The position numbers and the translations under genes are program-made. 64,000 bases of DNA from Bradyrhizobium sp. 1(2017) (lineage in GTDB: Bacteria > Pseudomonadota > Alphaproteobacteria > Rhizobiales > Xanthobacteraceae): NCBI RefSeq assembly GCF_011602485.2, contig NZ_CP050022.2, positions 5,352,001-5,416,000 of the forward strand, given 5' to 3'. This document shows positions 7,842 to 16,169 of the stretch, in pieces (the first letter of the stretch is position 1; every line of letters starts with the position of its first letter). The notes beneath the pieces are model-generated. The model had not been told where the DNA came from. It saw nothing but the letters and a program-made list of their open reading frames with translations, and made no database searches.

Positions 7842-9008
7842 ATGAACATCGCGCAGCAGGCAGCGATCAATCCGGCATCGGCAAGGGATGCCGCGGCCGG
7901 GCGCGCCCGCGTTCCGCTCACCGCCGTCGACCCCGGTCAATGGCGTGCGCTTGCGCAACGCGCGATCGAACCGAACGGCTATTACCTGCCCGGCTGGGAG
8001 CTCGCCGTCAGCGCAACGGCCCGCGGCCGCACGGACGCCTCGGCGTTGACTGCGTTCGACGGGCTTTCGGCGCACCTGATCGGGCTGATGCCGGTGATTT
8101 CGCTCTCGCGGGCCTTGAAAATTCCCCTGCCCGCACTGGTAAGCGCCCATCCCTATGGCACGCTGTGCAGTCCGCTGCTCGACCGCGGCACTCCGGTCGA
8201 GGCCGCCACGCGTCTGTTGCAGCAGGCGCGCGCGGCCGGCGCGCATGCGCTCGTGCTGACCGACGTCGCGCTCGAGGGCGCTGCGATGACTGTTCTCAAT
8301 CAGGTGCTCGATCGCGACGGCCTGAGGCCACGCGTGCTCAGCTCCTACGTCCGCGCCAGCCTCGATGCGACGCAGGACGGCGATGCGCTGCTGCGCGAGG
8401 CGCTCGGCGCCAGGAAGCTCAAGGAGCTGCGTCGCCAGCGCCATCGCCTCGAAGAAAACGGTCCTGTCACGTTTGGAGTCGCGCGAGGGCGCGACGAGAT
8501 CGGGCCGGCGCTCGAAACGTTCCTGCAGCTCGAGGCCAGCGGCTGGAAAGGCAAGCGCGGCACCGCGCTGGTCCAGCATGCGGGCGATGCCACCTTCATC
8601 CGCCGCGCCGTGCCGGCGCTGGCGGAAACTGCGCAGTGCGAGATCATCAGCTTGCGCGCCGGCGCGACAGCGGTCGCCGCCGGCATCGTGCTGCGTCACC
8701 AGGATCGCGCCTTCTTCTTCAAGCTCGGCATCGACGAGCGCTTTGCGAAATATTCGCCGGGCGTGCAGCTCACGCTCGACCTCACCCGCCATCTCTGCGC
8801 CGACCCGGCCATTGCCAGCGCGGATTCGACCGCAAGCGCCGATCACCCCATGATCAATCCGATCTGGCGCGGACGTCTTGCAATCGGTGACGTGCTGCTC
8901 CCGCTGCGGCGGAACGATCCGGTGGTCACGCTCATCCACGGGGCGCTCGCGGCGCACGGTGCCGCCTACGCGGCGGCGCGCCGCGCCGTTCGCTTGCTTC
9001 GCAATTAA
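7842..9008 (+). CDS. GNAT/BioF2-like acetyltransferase
   Basis: A 388-residue cytoplasmic protein in two lobes. The C-terminal lobe has the BioF2-like (CelD/FemAB-type) acetyltransferase pattern: FLQLEASGWKGKRGTAL, then LRAGATAVAAGIVLRHQDRAFFFKLGIDERFAKYSPG (seen as separate strands), and a final LTLDLTRHL. These enzymes transfer acyl groups, often in envelope polysaccharide or cell-wall metabolism; the acceptor here cannot be told. GTG 7839 and ATG 7842 are adjacent and I use ATG. The gene is divergent from the YeeE pair. Confidence 0.7.
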   Translation: MNIAQQAAINPASARDAAAGRARVPLTAVDPGQWRALAQRAIEPNGYYLPGWELAVSATARGRTDASALTAFDGLSAHLIGLMPVISLSRALKIPLPALVSAHPYGTLCSPLLDRGTPVEAATRLLQQARAAGAHALVLTDVALEGAAMTVLNQVLDRDGLRPRVLSSYVRASLDATQDGDALLREALGARKLKELRRQRHRLEENGPVTFGVARGRDEIGPALETFLQLEASGWKGKRGTALVQHAGDATFIRRAVPALAETAQCEIISLRAGATAVAAGIVLRHQDRAFFFKLGIDERFAKYSPGVQLTLDLTRHLCADPAIASADSTASADHPMINPIWRGRLAIGDVLLPLRRNDPVVTLIHGALAAHGAAYAAARRAVRLLRN

Positions 9009-9014
9009 GCCAGT

Positions 9015-9680
9015 TTACTCCGCCGCCTGCGCGTTGATCTCCTCCGAGACCTGGCGGATGGCGCGGGCGAGCAGGTTCGGGTCCTGCGCGCCGGAGACGG
9101 CGTATTTCTGCGCGAAGACGTAGGTCGGCACGCCGGAGATGCCTTTCTCGGCGGCCTCCTGCGCATCGGCCGATACGCGTGCGACGTCCTCGTCGGTGGC
9201 AAGGCGCTTGCGCACGTCGGCGGCGTCGAGGCCGATATCGGCGGCCGCCTGCACCAGCACGTTGACGTCGGTGAGATCGCCGCCGTCACGGAAATAGAGC
9301 TCCATCAGGCGCTGCTTCATCTCGGGCGCCTTGCCGATCGCCTCGGCCCACAGGATCAGGCGATGGCAGTCGGTCGTGTTGGGCTGACGCGCGACCAGCT
9401 CGGGCTTGTAGATCAGCCCCTCCTCGCTTGCCGCCGCGACAACGCGGCCGGCAATGCCCTTATAGGCTTCGACCGAGCCGAATTTCTGGGTGAGATAGGC
9501 CTCGCGGCTGATTCCCTCGCGCGGCACCCAGGGATTGAGGAAGAAGGGCCGGAAATTGAGCTTGACCGGAACGTCCGGCACGAGCGCCAGCGCGCTCTCG
9601 ATGCGGTGCTTGCCGATATAGCACCACGGGCACACCACGTCGGAGACGACGTCGATCTGGAGCGGTTTCAGCGTGCTCAT
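9015..9680 (-). CDS. DsbA-family (FrnE-like) oxidoreductase
   Basis: A 221-residue cytoplasmic thioredoxin-fold protein. DVVCPWCYIGKHRIE (about residues 15-30) has the CPWC active site. The helical insert contains NTTDCHRLILWAE and the cis-Pro region is GVPTYVFAQKYAVSGAQDP. This layout belongs to the FrnE / 2-hydroxychromene-2-carboxylate isomerase branch of DsbA. There is no signal peptide. MSTLKPLQIDVVSDVVCPWC is the natural start (9680); 27 extra codons upstream are not protein-like. It is convergent with the GNAT gene, with 6 bp between them. Confidence 0.85.
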   Translation of the reverse strand: MSTLKPLQIDVVSDVVCPWCYIGKHRIESALALVPDVPVKLNFRPFFLNPWVPREGISREAYLTQKFGSVEAYKGIAGRVVAAASEEGLIYKPELVARQPNTTDCHRLILWAEAIGKAPEMKQRLMELYFRDGGDLTDVNVLVQAAADIGLDAADVRKRLATDEDVARVSADAQEAAEKGISGVPTYVFAQKYAVSGAQDPNLLARAIRQVSEEINAQAAE

Positions 9681-9848
9681 GGCGGCGCCTCCTTCGGGCA
9701 ATCTATGGGTCTGCCGGAAGATAAGCCGAACCGGAGGCCGCGCAAGCCGCCCGCCCCGCATGGCTCACGACTTCACCTCTGCGGTTATTGTGAGGGGCCG
9801 GCCCCGCACGGATACTCACGGCCACGATCGAACCAGCGGGAGACTGCA

Positions 9849-10649
9849 ATGACAGCCATTTTCAAGCCGGAAGGTCATCATTTCCGGGCGACGGAGCATG
9901 CCGGCGGTCCGTGGTCGCCGGACATGTTGCAGGGAAGCGCCACCACCGCGCTGATGGCGCGCGAGGTCGAACGGCTCGCGACCGAATCGGGCTTTGCGGT
10001 GCGGCGGCTGACCTTCGACCTCTGGCGGCCGGCGGGCCTGCGCACCTTCGGGACCGCGACGGAATGGCTGCGCGACGGCCGCAAGGCCAAGACCGTGCAG
10101 GTGCGGCTGATGGACGGCGAGACGGAAATTGGCCGGTGCACGGCGCTGCTGACGGCGCAGGGCGGAGAATCGCCGGCCGATCCCTTCGCCAGGCCCGCGA
10201 CGCCCGACAAGACGCCCGAAGCAGGCAGCCCGCCGCCGGCCTTCGCGCAGAAATGGAGCCGCTATTTCCAGAACGTGTCGGTGCGGCTGATCGAGGGCGC
10301 GCTGGAAAAGCCGGGTCCCGCGGCCGCCTGGATGCGGCTCGACGCCGCGCTGGTCGACGGCGAGCTGAACACGCCGATGCTCCAGGCCGTGCAGGCTGCG
10401 GACTTTTCCAGCGGCGTCGCGCAGATCGTCGACATGCGCAGCTGGACCTTCATCAATCCCGAGATCAGCCTCTATTTCTTCCGTCCGCCCGAGGGCGAAT
10501 GGATTTTAATCCGCGCCGCCACGCGCGTTGGGGCCAATGGCGCGGGCCTCACCACGGCAACGTTGAGCGACCACAAGGGTCCGTTCGCGGAGGTGATGCA
10601 GGCGATGACTTTCGAACGGCGCGAGGCCGTGCAGGCTCAGGCGTCCTGA
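9849..10649 (+). CDS. TesB-like acyl-CoA thioesterase family protein
   Basis: A 266-residue protein of the double-hotdog thioesterase type. The N-terminal half has GGPWSPDMLQGSATTALMAREVER and RRLTFDLWRPAG. The C-terminal half has a second hotdog with MRLDAALVDGE, VAQIVDMRSWTFINPEISLYFFR and GAGLTTATLSDHKG. It is likely to hydrolyse an acyl-CoA in the cytoplasm; the substrate is unknown. ATG 9849 follows GGGAGACTGC. Its last 13 bp overlap the convergent XRE-MmyB gene. Confidence 0.75.
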   Translation: MTAIFKPEGHHFRATEHAGGPWSPDMLQGSATTALMAREVERLATESGFAVRRLTFDLWRPAGLRTFGTATEWLRDGRKAKTVQVRLMDGETEIGRCTALLTAQGGESPADPFARPATPDKTPEAGSPPPAFAQKWSRYFQNVSVRLIEGALEKPGPAAAWMRLDAALVDGELNTPMLQAVQAADFSSGVAQIVDMRSWTFINPEISLYFFRPPEGEWILIRAATRVGANGAGLTTATLSDHKGPFAEVMQAMTFERREAVQAQAS

Positions 10650-11461
10650 GAGGCAAGCGCGATGAGCGTGGCTTCGGACGCCGCATCCGCCGGCATGAAC
10701 ATCTCGACGCGAAGCTCCTGGAGCGTCACGTCCTGTGGCGTGCCCAGCGTCAGAACCGCACCGATCAAACCGATGCCGACCTCGCCCCTGCGCAGGCGCA
10801 CCTCGCAGAGCGGGCCCGGCACGGCGTTGTCCTCGAGCTGAGGCGCAGGCAGATCCGGCAAGCGCATCAGCTCGCGCCAGGTCGATTGTAGGGCGTCATC
10901 GAGCGGCGCGGCCATCGCTTCATGGCGCGCCCGCGACAACAGCGCCGCCGCGACGCCCGGCCAGTTCTCGACGAACGGCCTCAGTTCGTTCGGCGCAAGG
11001 AACATGCGCATATGGTTGAGCGGGCGCTGCATGCGCTCGGAGCCGAGCAGCATGGTCATCAGGCGTGTGGCGGCGCGATTGGCCTGCTTCACGTTCCAGC
11101 GCCGGTCGGTCACGATCGCAGGGAACGGCTCGTGCCGCCGCAGCAGAAGATCGATGGCGCGCCGCGCATCGGCAAGCTCAGGCGCGGCGAGATCGCGCTC
11201 GCCATATTGCCGTGCGAAGCCACCGGCCTCGAGCAGTGCGTTGCGGTCGCGCAGCGACAAATCGAGGGCGGAGGCGAGCTGGAGCAGGATGTCCCGGCTG
11301 GCCGCCGCCTTGCCGGTCTCGACATGGCTGAGGTGCTTGACCGAGATGCCGGCCTCGAACGCCAGTTCCGCCTGGCTCAACGCACGGCGCATGCGCCAGG
11401 CGCGCAGGAGATCGCCGACCGGATTGGCCGGCCGCAAGGACCGGGACGAGCGTGTGTCCAT
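10637..11461 (-). CDS. XRE-MmyB transcriptional regulator (second of tandem pair)
   Basis: A 274-residue DNA-binding protein. The XRE helix-turn-helix lies at about residues 14-72 (LRAWRMRRALSQAELAFEAG, then HLSHVETGKAAASRD). An MmyB ligand-binding domain covers about 105-265 (LLRRHEPFPAIVTDRRWNV, LRVEMFMPAD). MmyB domains are thought to sense a fatty-acid-like or other small ligand. It lies 40 bp downstream of a close paralog on the same strand, so the two form an operon. It may act on the palindrome at 12357-12377, alone or with its partner. Confidence 0.85.
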   Translation of the reverse strand: MDTRSSRSLRPANPVGDLLRAWRMRRALSQAELAFEAGISVKHLSHVETGKAAASRDILLQLASALDLSLRDRNALLEAGGFARQYGERDLAAPELADARRAIDLLLRRHEPFPAIVTDRRWNVKQANRAATRLMTMLLGSERMQRPLNHMRMFLAPNELRPFVENWPGVAAALLSRARHEAMAAPLDDALQSTWRELMRLPDLPAPQLEDNAVPGPLCEVRLRRGEVGIGLIGAVLTLGTPQDVTLQELRVEMFMPADAASEATLIALASQDA

Positions 11462-11501
11462 CCGCCGATTATGCGAGGCTCGCTGCGCGCTGTAAACGCC
11501 G

Positions 11502-12323
11502 CTAGGAAACGCCGGCCGCCATCTGCTTCAGCCGTTCCGCGGTGCGCTCGTCCGCCGGGAAGAAGGTCTCCAGCGCCAGCTCCGACAGGGTGATGTCGAC
11601 GGGCGTGCCGAACACCATGGTGGTGGAGAAGAAGCTCAGGATCTCCCCTCCGTGGCGCAGCTTGAAGGGGATCGCGACATTGTCGCTCGACAGCGGCGCC
11701 GACCGCGCGGGGATTGGGTAGCTCTTGAGATCGGTATAGAGCTTGATCAGCTCGGGATCGGCCGTCGCCTCGCACTGCCGGTGCAGCCGCTCGAGCAGAT
11801 GTCCGCACCATTCCGCAAGGTTGACCGTGCGCGGCGCGAGCGCCTCGGGATGGAAGGCGAGCCGCAGCACGTTGAAGGGCTGGCCGAGCAGATGGTGTGG
11901 GATGCCGTCGAGCAGCGGCGCCACCATGCGGTTGGCCGAGACCAGGTTCCAGTGCCGGTCCACTGCCAGCGCCGGATTGGGCTCATGCGCCCTGAGCACG
12001 AGGTCGATCGCCTGGCGAGCTGATTTCAACGCGGGGTCCTCCAGCGGGCGCTGCTGGAACGCCGGCGCATAGCCCGCGGCGACCAGCAGCACGTTGCGTT
12101 CACGCAAGGGCACGTCGAGACGTTCGGCGAGCCGGAGCACCATGTCGCGCGACGGCGCGGCGCGGCCGGTCTCGACGAAGCTGAGGTGCCGCGCCGAGAT
12201 CTCCGCCTCGCCGGCGAGATCGAGCTGGCTCATGCGACGGCGCTGCCGCCATTCGCGCAAATGGTCGCCGATATGGACCGGCTGGCTGCGTTCGGTGCGT
12301 GCCGTGGATGCATGTGCGTTCAT
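11502..12323 (-). CDS. XRE-MmyB transcriptional regulator (first of tandem pair)
   Basis: A 273-residue protein with the same two-domain plan as its neighbour. The HTH is at about 18-76 (HLREWRQRRRMSQLDLAGEAE, then HLSFVETGRAAPSRD). The MmyB domain is at about 105-268 (LRAHEPNPALAVDRHWNLVSANR, LRHGGEILSFFSTTMVFGTPVDITLSELALETFFPADERT, read in parts). A perfect 8-bp inverted repeat lies 34 bp upstream of the start, consistent with autoregulation. The same 16-bp core occurs again near 24.1 kb, suggesting a second target operon. Confidence 0.85.
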   Translation of the reverse strand: MNAHASTARTERSQPVHIGDHLREWRQRRRMSQLDLAGEAEISARHLSFVETGRAAPSRDMVLRLAERLDVPLRERNVLLVAAGYAPAFQQRPLEDPALKSARQAIDLVLRAHEPNPALAVDRHWNLVSANRMVAPLLDGIPHHLLGQPFNVLRLAFHPEALAPRTVNLAEWCGHLLERLHRQCEATADPELIKLYTDLKSYPIPARSAPLSSDNVAIPFKLRHGGEILSFFSTTMVFGTPVDITLSELALETFFPADERTAERLKQMAAGVS

Positions 12324-12356
12324 GATCCAGCGTTTAGCACGCGGATCTCGGCCGTT

Positions 12357-12377
12357 CCATTACCCGCGAGGTAATGG
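12357..12377. promoter_or_regulatory. Palindromic operator upstream of the XRE-MmyB operon
   Basis: CCATTACC (12357-12364) and GGTAATGG (12370-12377) form a perfect inverted repeat around CGCGA. It is 34 bp upstream of the first XRE-MmyB start. TTACCCGCGAGGTAAT (12360-12375) is repeated exactly at 24133-24148 in front of an unrelated two-gene unit. Assignment to the XRE-MmyB proteins is inferred from position and symmetry. Confidence 0.7.
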
Positions 12378-12424
12378 ATGTCGGCACTCAAGCGGCTGAA
12401 AGTCCCTGGGCTATCGCGCGGCCT

Positions 12425-13828
12425 TCAATCGACAGGGGCACGCCGCGTATGCCAATCCGTCGCGGATTGAAAGGCATGTCCGGCGCGCGCGAGCAGGCCT
12501 TCGGACAGATGCGGGCCGACGAGCTGCATGCTGAGCGGCAACCGGTCCGACGCCATGCCATTGGGCAGCGTGATGGTCGGACTGCCCGAGAAATCGAACA
12601 CCGCCGTGAAGCGCAGGATGCTGAGCAGCACATTTGGATCGGCGCCGTACTCTCCCATTTTGGTCAGCGTCGGGATCGGCACCGGCATGGTCGGAATCAG
12701 CAGCAGATCGATATCGTCGAACAGCGCGGCAAGGTTGCCGCAGAACTTCAGCCGCTCATGATGGATCGCCGCGATGTCGACGCCGCTCATCGACCTGCCC
12801 TGCTCGATCAGTTGCGCCAGATCGGGACCGTATTCCGATTTGCGCGACGGATAGGTTTCGAGATGCGCCTCGGCGGTCTCGACCGAGCACATCGGAATCC
12901 ACATGCTGACCAGTTTTTCGAAGGCCGGAAACTTGACCTCGCGGATGTCGGCACCGAGCGCCGCAAGCGTCCGCTCGGCCTCCAGCAAGGCCGCGACCAC
13001 CTGAGGATCGATGCCGTCCTGGGTATAGCTGCGATCCACGCCGATCCTGAGCCCACGAATGCCCTTGTCGATCCCGGCCAGATAGTCCGGCACCGGCGCC
13101 TGCAAGGCGGTCGGATCGTTGACATCAGCGCCTGCGATGACACCGAGCATCGCGGCCGCATCGGCCGCACTCCGGCACATCGGCCCGACGTGATCGAGCG
13201 AGTCCGCCAGCGGAAAGATGCCGTGACGGCTGACGCGTCCCCAGGTCGGCTTGATCCCGGTCAGCCCGCACGTCGCGGAGGGAAACCGGATCGAACCGCC
13301 CGTGTCGCTGCCGATCGAGCCGAAGCAGAGCCCGGCCGAGGTCGCAACGCCCGATCCGCTCGACGACGAGCCGACCCAATAGTCGACGCCCCAGGGATTG
13401 AGCGGCGCCTGGTCGTCGGGATGGTGGCTGGTATAGGCGCCCTCGGTCATCTTCAGCTTGCCGAGCGTGACGGCGCCGGCGAGCTCGAGCCGGTCCACGA
13501 TCGTCGCATTGAAGGACGGGACGAACCTGGCGTGGATCGTGGTGCCGCCCGCGGTCGGCGCGAAGCTGGTGTAGCAGAGATCCTTCAGCCCGATCGGCAC
13601 GCCGTGCAACGGCCCGCGCCAGATGCCTCTGGCAAGCTCGGCATCACAGCGCTTTGCCTGCGCCATGGCGCGTTCGGCCAGCACGAGCGCATAGCCGTGA
13701 AACTTGCCGTCGAGCTTCGCGATCCGGTCCAGCATCGCCTCGGTCACCTTCGAGGGCAGCAGCTCGCCGCGGCGGAACAGTTCGGAGAGTTCGAGGATCG
13801 ACTTGTAGTGAATTGGATCTGCTGACAT
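12425..13828 (-). CDS. Amidase (amidase-signature family), last gene of amide operon
   Basis: A 467-residue amidase-signature enzyme. GVPIGLKDLC supplies the catalytic Lys (K82). GSSSSGSGVATSAGL holds the cis-Ser, and GSDTGGSIRFPS the nucleophile (S179). These hydrolyse aliphatic or aryl amides to acid and ammonia. The tail GSPTITLPNGM...PLSMQLVGPHLSEGLLARAG is also typical. It closes the minus-strand amide operon, 91 bp after the SDR gene, and its first-gene counterpart at 20506-21906 is clearly a paralog. MSADPIHY (13828) is the natural start; the 41 codons upstream are not protein-like. Confidence 0.88.
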   Translation of the reverse strand: MSADPIHYKSILELSELFRRGELLPSKVTEAMLDRIAKLDGKFHGYALVLAERAMAQAKRCDAELARGIWRGPLHGVPIGLKDLCYTSFAPTAGGTTIHARFVPSFNATIVDRLELAGAVTLGKLKMTEGAYTSHHPDDQAPLNPWGVDYWVGSSSSGSGVATSAGLCFGSIGSDTGGSIRFPSATCGLTGIKPTWGRVSRHGIFPLADSLDHVGPMCRSAADAAAMLGVIAGADVNDPTALQAPVPDYLAGIDKGIRGLRIGVDRSYTQDGIDPQVVAALLEAERTLAALGADIREVKFPAFEKLVSMWIPMCSVETAEAHLETYPSRKSEYGPDLAQLIEQGRSMSGVDIAAIHHERLKFCGNLAALFDDIDLLLIPTMPVPIPTLTKMGEYGADPNVLLSILRFTAVFDFSGSPTITLPNGMASDRLPLSMQLVGPHLSEGLLARAGHAFQSATDWHTRRAPVD

Positions 13829-13919
13829 CTGACAGCCCTGCTGTTGTCGAAAGACGGCTTCGCCCACCGGCGCCGCAGACACGGCGCGGTCTCGTGATGA
13901 CGTTGCGCTCAGGACGCGC

Positions 13920-14687
13920 CTAGAACTGCACCCCGCGCGTGAGGGCGCCATCGATCACGAGGTTGGTCCCCGTGATGAAGCTCGCCGCCCTGCTGGCAAG
14001 GAACACGGCGCCATTCGCCATTTCCTGCGGCGTGCCCATGCGGCCGGTCGGGTTGAGCGCCAGCGCAGTCTTGTACAGCTCGGGATTGCCATCCTTGATC
14101 ATGTTCCAGACGCCGCCCTCGAAATAGGTATTGCCCGGCGACACCGAGTTGGCGCGGATGCCCTTGCCGGCAAGCTGGAAGGCGAGCCCCTGCGTGTAGT
14201 GAATGATCGCGGCCTTGAACGTGCCATAGGGACCGCTGGCGAAATCCACCTCGCGTCCCGACACGCTGGAGATGGTGACGATCGCGGCAGCCTTGCTTTT
14301 CTCCAGATACGGCATCGCCGCATTGACCAGCCGAACCGTGCCCATCATGTCGGTGGAGAATTCCTTCTCCCAGCTTTCCTCATCCTGCCCGATCGACAGC
14401 GCGCTGACATTGGCGACGACGACGTCGATGCCGCCGAGCTTGGAGGCCATGTCCTCGACCCAGGTCTTGAGCGCCGGGCCGTTGGAAACGTCGACCGAGC
14501 TGCCAAAGGCGGCAACGCCCTTCGCCTTGATTGCGGCGACCGCGCTGTCGACGTCGGCCTGGTTGCGCGCGCAGATACCGACATTGGCGCCTTCAGCCGC
14601 AAAGGTGTCGGCGATCGCCCTGCCAATGCCCTTGGTGCTGCCGGTGACGAGAACCTTTGCTCCCTTGAGTCCCAGATCCATGTCCAT
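13920..14687 (-). CDS. Short-chain dehydrogenase/reductase
   Basis: A 255-residue classical SDR. The NAD(P)-binding VTGSTKGIGRAIADTF is at about 14-29. ANVSA replaces the usual NNAG. SSVSG and YGTFK supply the catalytic Ser141, Tyr154 and Lys158, and the substrate-end motif is NSVSPGNTYFEGG. It probably oxidises or reduces a hydroxy/keto compound in the cytoplasm. Its place between the transporter ATPase gene and the second amidase suggests that it processes the alcohol or acid part of an imported amide; that is inference. Starts at 14687 or 14681 are both possible. Confidence 0.85.
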   Translation of the reverse strand: MDMDLGLKGAKVLVTGSTKGIGRAIADTFAAEGANVGICARNQADVDSAVAAIKAKGVAAFGSSVDVSNGPALKTWVEDMASKLGGIDVVVANVSALSIGQDEESWEKEFSTDMMGTVRLVNAAMPYLEKSKAAAIVTISSVSGREVDFASGPYGTFKAAIIHYTQGLAFQLAGKGIRANSVSPGNTYFEGGVWNMIKDGNPELYKTALALNPTGRMGTPQEMANGAVFLASRAASFITGTNLVIDGALTRGVQF

Positions 14688-14732
14688 TCCCTCCGTTGTT
14701 GCCGATGATCAATCAGGTCACGCGCCCCCCCA

Positions 14733-15458
14733 TCAGAGCAGGAGCTGCTCGCGGACATTGTCCTCGTTGACCTCGTGCCCCGCCAGCGACCGCGTGACCT
14801 TGCCCTTCTCCATGATGTAGCAGCGCTCGGCGATCGCCAGGATCGTGTCGAGATTCTGCTCGACGAAGATGATCGTGGTCCCGAGCTCGTCCCGGAACGA
14901 TTTCAGCGACTCGCAGATGTGCTGCACGATTGAGGGCTGGATGCCCTCGGACGGCTCGTCCAGGATCATCAGGGAAGGATTGCCGATCAGCGCGCGGCCA
15001 ATGGCGAGCTGCTGTTGCTCGCCGCCGGACATGGTGCCCGCGGCCTGCCGCCGGCGCTCCTTCAGCCGCGGAAAATACTCATAGACGAGCTCCGGCAGCT
15101 TCTTGCCGCCGGGGCCGCCGATCAGCTCGCCAACCTCAAGGTTTTCCTCGACGGTCATCTGCGGAAACACATCCCGCCCCTGCGGGATGTAGCCGAACCC
15201 CGCCCTCGCCCTCGCGTCGGCTTCGAGCGCCGTGACGTCCTGCCCCATGAAGCTGATCGTCCCGCGCCAGGTTTGCAGCAGGCCGATCAGGCACCGCATC
15301 AGGGTCGACTTGCCGACCCCGTTGCGGCCGATCACACCGACGATCTCGCCGCGCGAGACCGACATGGTGACACCCTGCAGGATCGGCGTCGCGCCGTATC
15401 CGGCCCATAATTCGGCGACGTCCAAAATCCGGTCAGAGGGCGAAGTTTTAGTGAGCAT
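14733..15458 (-). CDS. UrtE-like ABC transporter ATP-binding protein
   Basis: A 241-residue LivF/UrtE-type ATPase. Walker A is GRNGVGKST, the Q-loop segment GYIPQGRDVFPQMTVEENL is typical of UrtE, the signature is MSGGEQQQLAIGRAL, Walker B is LMILDEPSEGIQPS, and the switch segment is FVEQNL. It works with the UrtD-like ATPase to power the importer. ATG 15458 overlaps the stop of the preceding gene by 11 bp (translational coupling). The upstream part of its frame belongs to that gene's shadow. Confidence 0.9.
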   Translation of the reverse strand: MLTKTSPSDRILDVAELWAGYGATPILQGVTMSVSRGEIVGVIGRNGVGKSTLMRCLIGLLQTWRGTISFMGQDVTALEADARARAGFGYIPQGRDVFPQMTVEENLEVGELIGGPGGKKLPELVYEYFPRLKERRRQAAGTMSGGEQQQLAIGRALIGNPSLMILDEPSEGIQPSIVQHICESLKSFRDELGTTIIFVEQNLDTILAIAERCYIMEKGKVTRSLAGHEVNEDNVREQLLL

Positions 15459-16167
15459 GGGTCTTACCGAGATAGATTTCCGCGACCTTCTCGTCCTGCA
15501 AAATGCCTTCGAGCGTGCCGCGCGCAAAAATCCGGCCGAGATGCAGCACCGTGACGCGCTGGGCAACCTGGCGTACGAAGGCCATGTCATGCTCGACCAC
15601 GAGCACCGTCATTCCCTCGACATTGAACGACTTGATCAGCTCGCCGGTCTTGAAGGTTTCTTCCGGCGACATGCCCGCCGTCGGCTCGTCCAGCAGCAGG
15701 AGTTGCGGCTTCAGCGCCAGCGCCATCCCGATCTCGAGCCATTGCTGCTGCCCATGCGACAGCGCACCGGCGAGCTTGTCGCTGTCCGGTCCGAGGTTGA
15801 GCAGCGTCAGCAGGCGATCCTCCTCGGCGATCCGTTCCGCGCCGGACAATCGCTCCTGCAGCGCGGTCTGGATGTTCTGCCGCACCGGCAGCTCCTTGAA
15901 CACGCTCGGAGCCTGCATCTTGATGCTCATGCCCCGCTGCACCCGCGCGTAGGGACGCTCGGCCGTGATGTCGACGGTATCGAACAGGATGCTGCCCTCG
16001 GTCGGCGGATAGAGACCGACGATGAGCTTGAACAGCGTGCTCTTGCCGGCGCCGTTGGGTCCGATCAGGCAGTGGATCTCCCCGGCATCGACCGTGAGGT
16101 CGACGCCGGAGACGGCCGTCAGTCCGCCGAAGCGCTTCGAGACGCCTTTGACTTCGACCAGCGCCAT
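15448..16167 (-). CDS. UrtD-like ABC transporter ATP-binding protein
   Basis: A 239-residue LivG/UrtD-type ATPase. Walker A is GPNGAGKST. SIKMQAPSVFKELPVRQNI is a UrtD-like Q-loop region. The signature is LSHGQQQWLEIGMAL (HGQQQ, as in UrtD, instead of SGGQQ) and Walker B is LLLLDEPTAGMSPEE, followed by VVEHDM. It pairs with the UrtE-like ATPase of the same operon. It is separated from the permease gene by 2 bp. Confidence 0.9.
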   Translation of the reverse strand: MALVEVKGVSKRFGGLTAVSGVDLTVDAGEIHCLIGPNGAGKSTLFKLIVGLYPPTEGSILFDTVDITAERPYARVQRGMSIKMQAPSVFKELPVRQNIQTALQERLSGAERIAEEDRLLTLLNLGPDSDKLAGALSHGQQQWLEIGMALALKPQLLLLDEPTAGMSPEETFKTGELIKSFNVEGMTVLVVEHDMAFVRQVAQRVTVLHLGRIFARGTLEGILQDEKVAEIYLGKTHAH

Positions 16168-16169
16168 GA

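Noticed and set aside
12374..13825. A 483-codon plus-strand frame opposite the second amidase
   Set aside because: Shadow frame. The amidase signature on the minus strand is certain.
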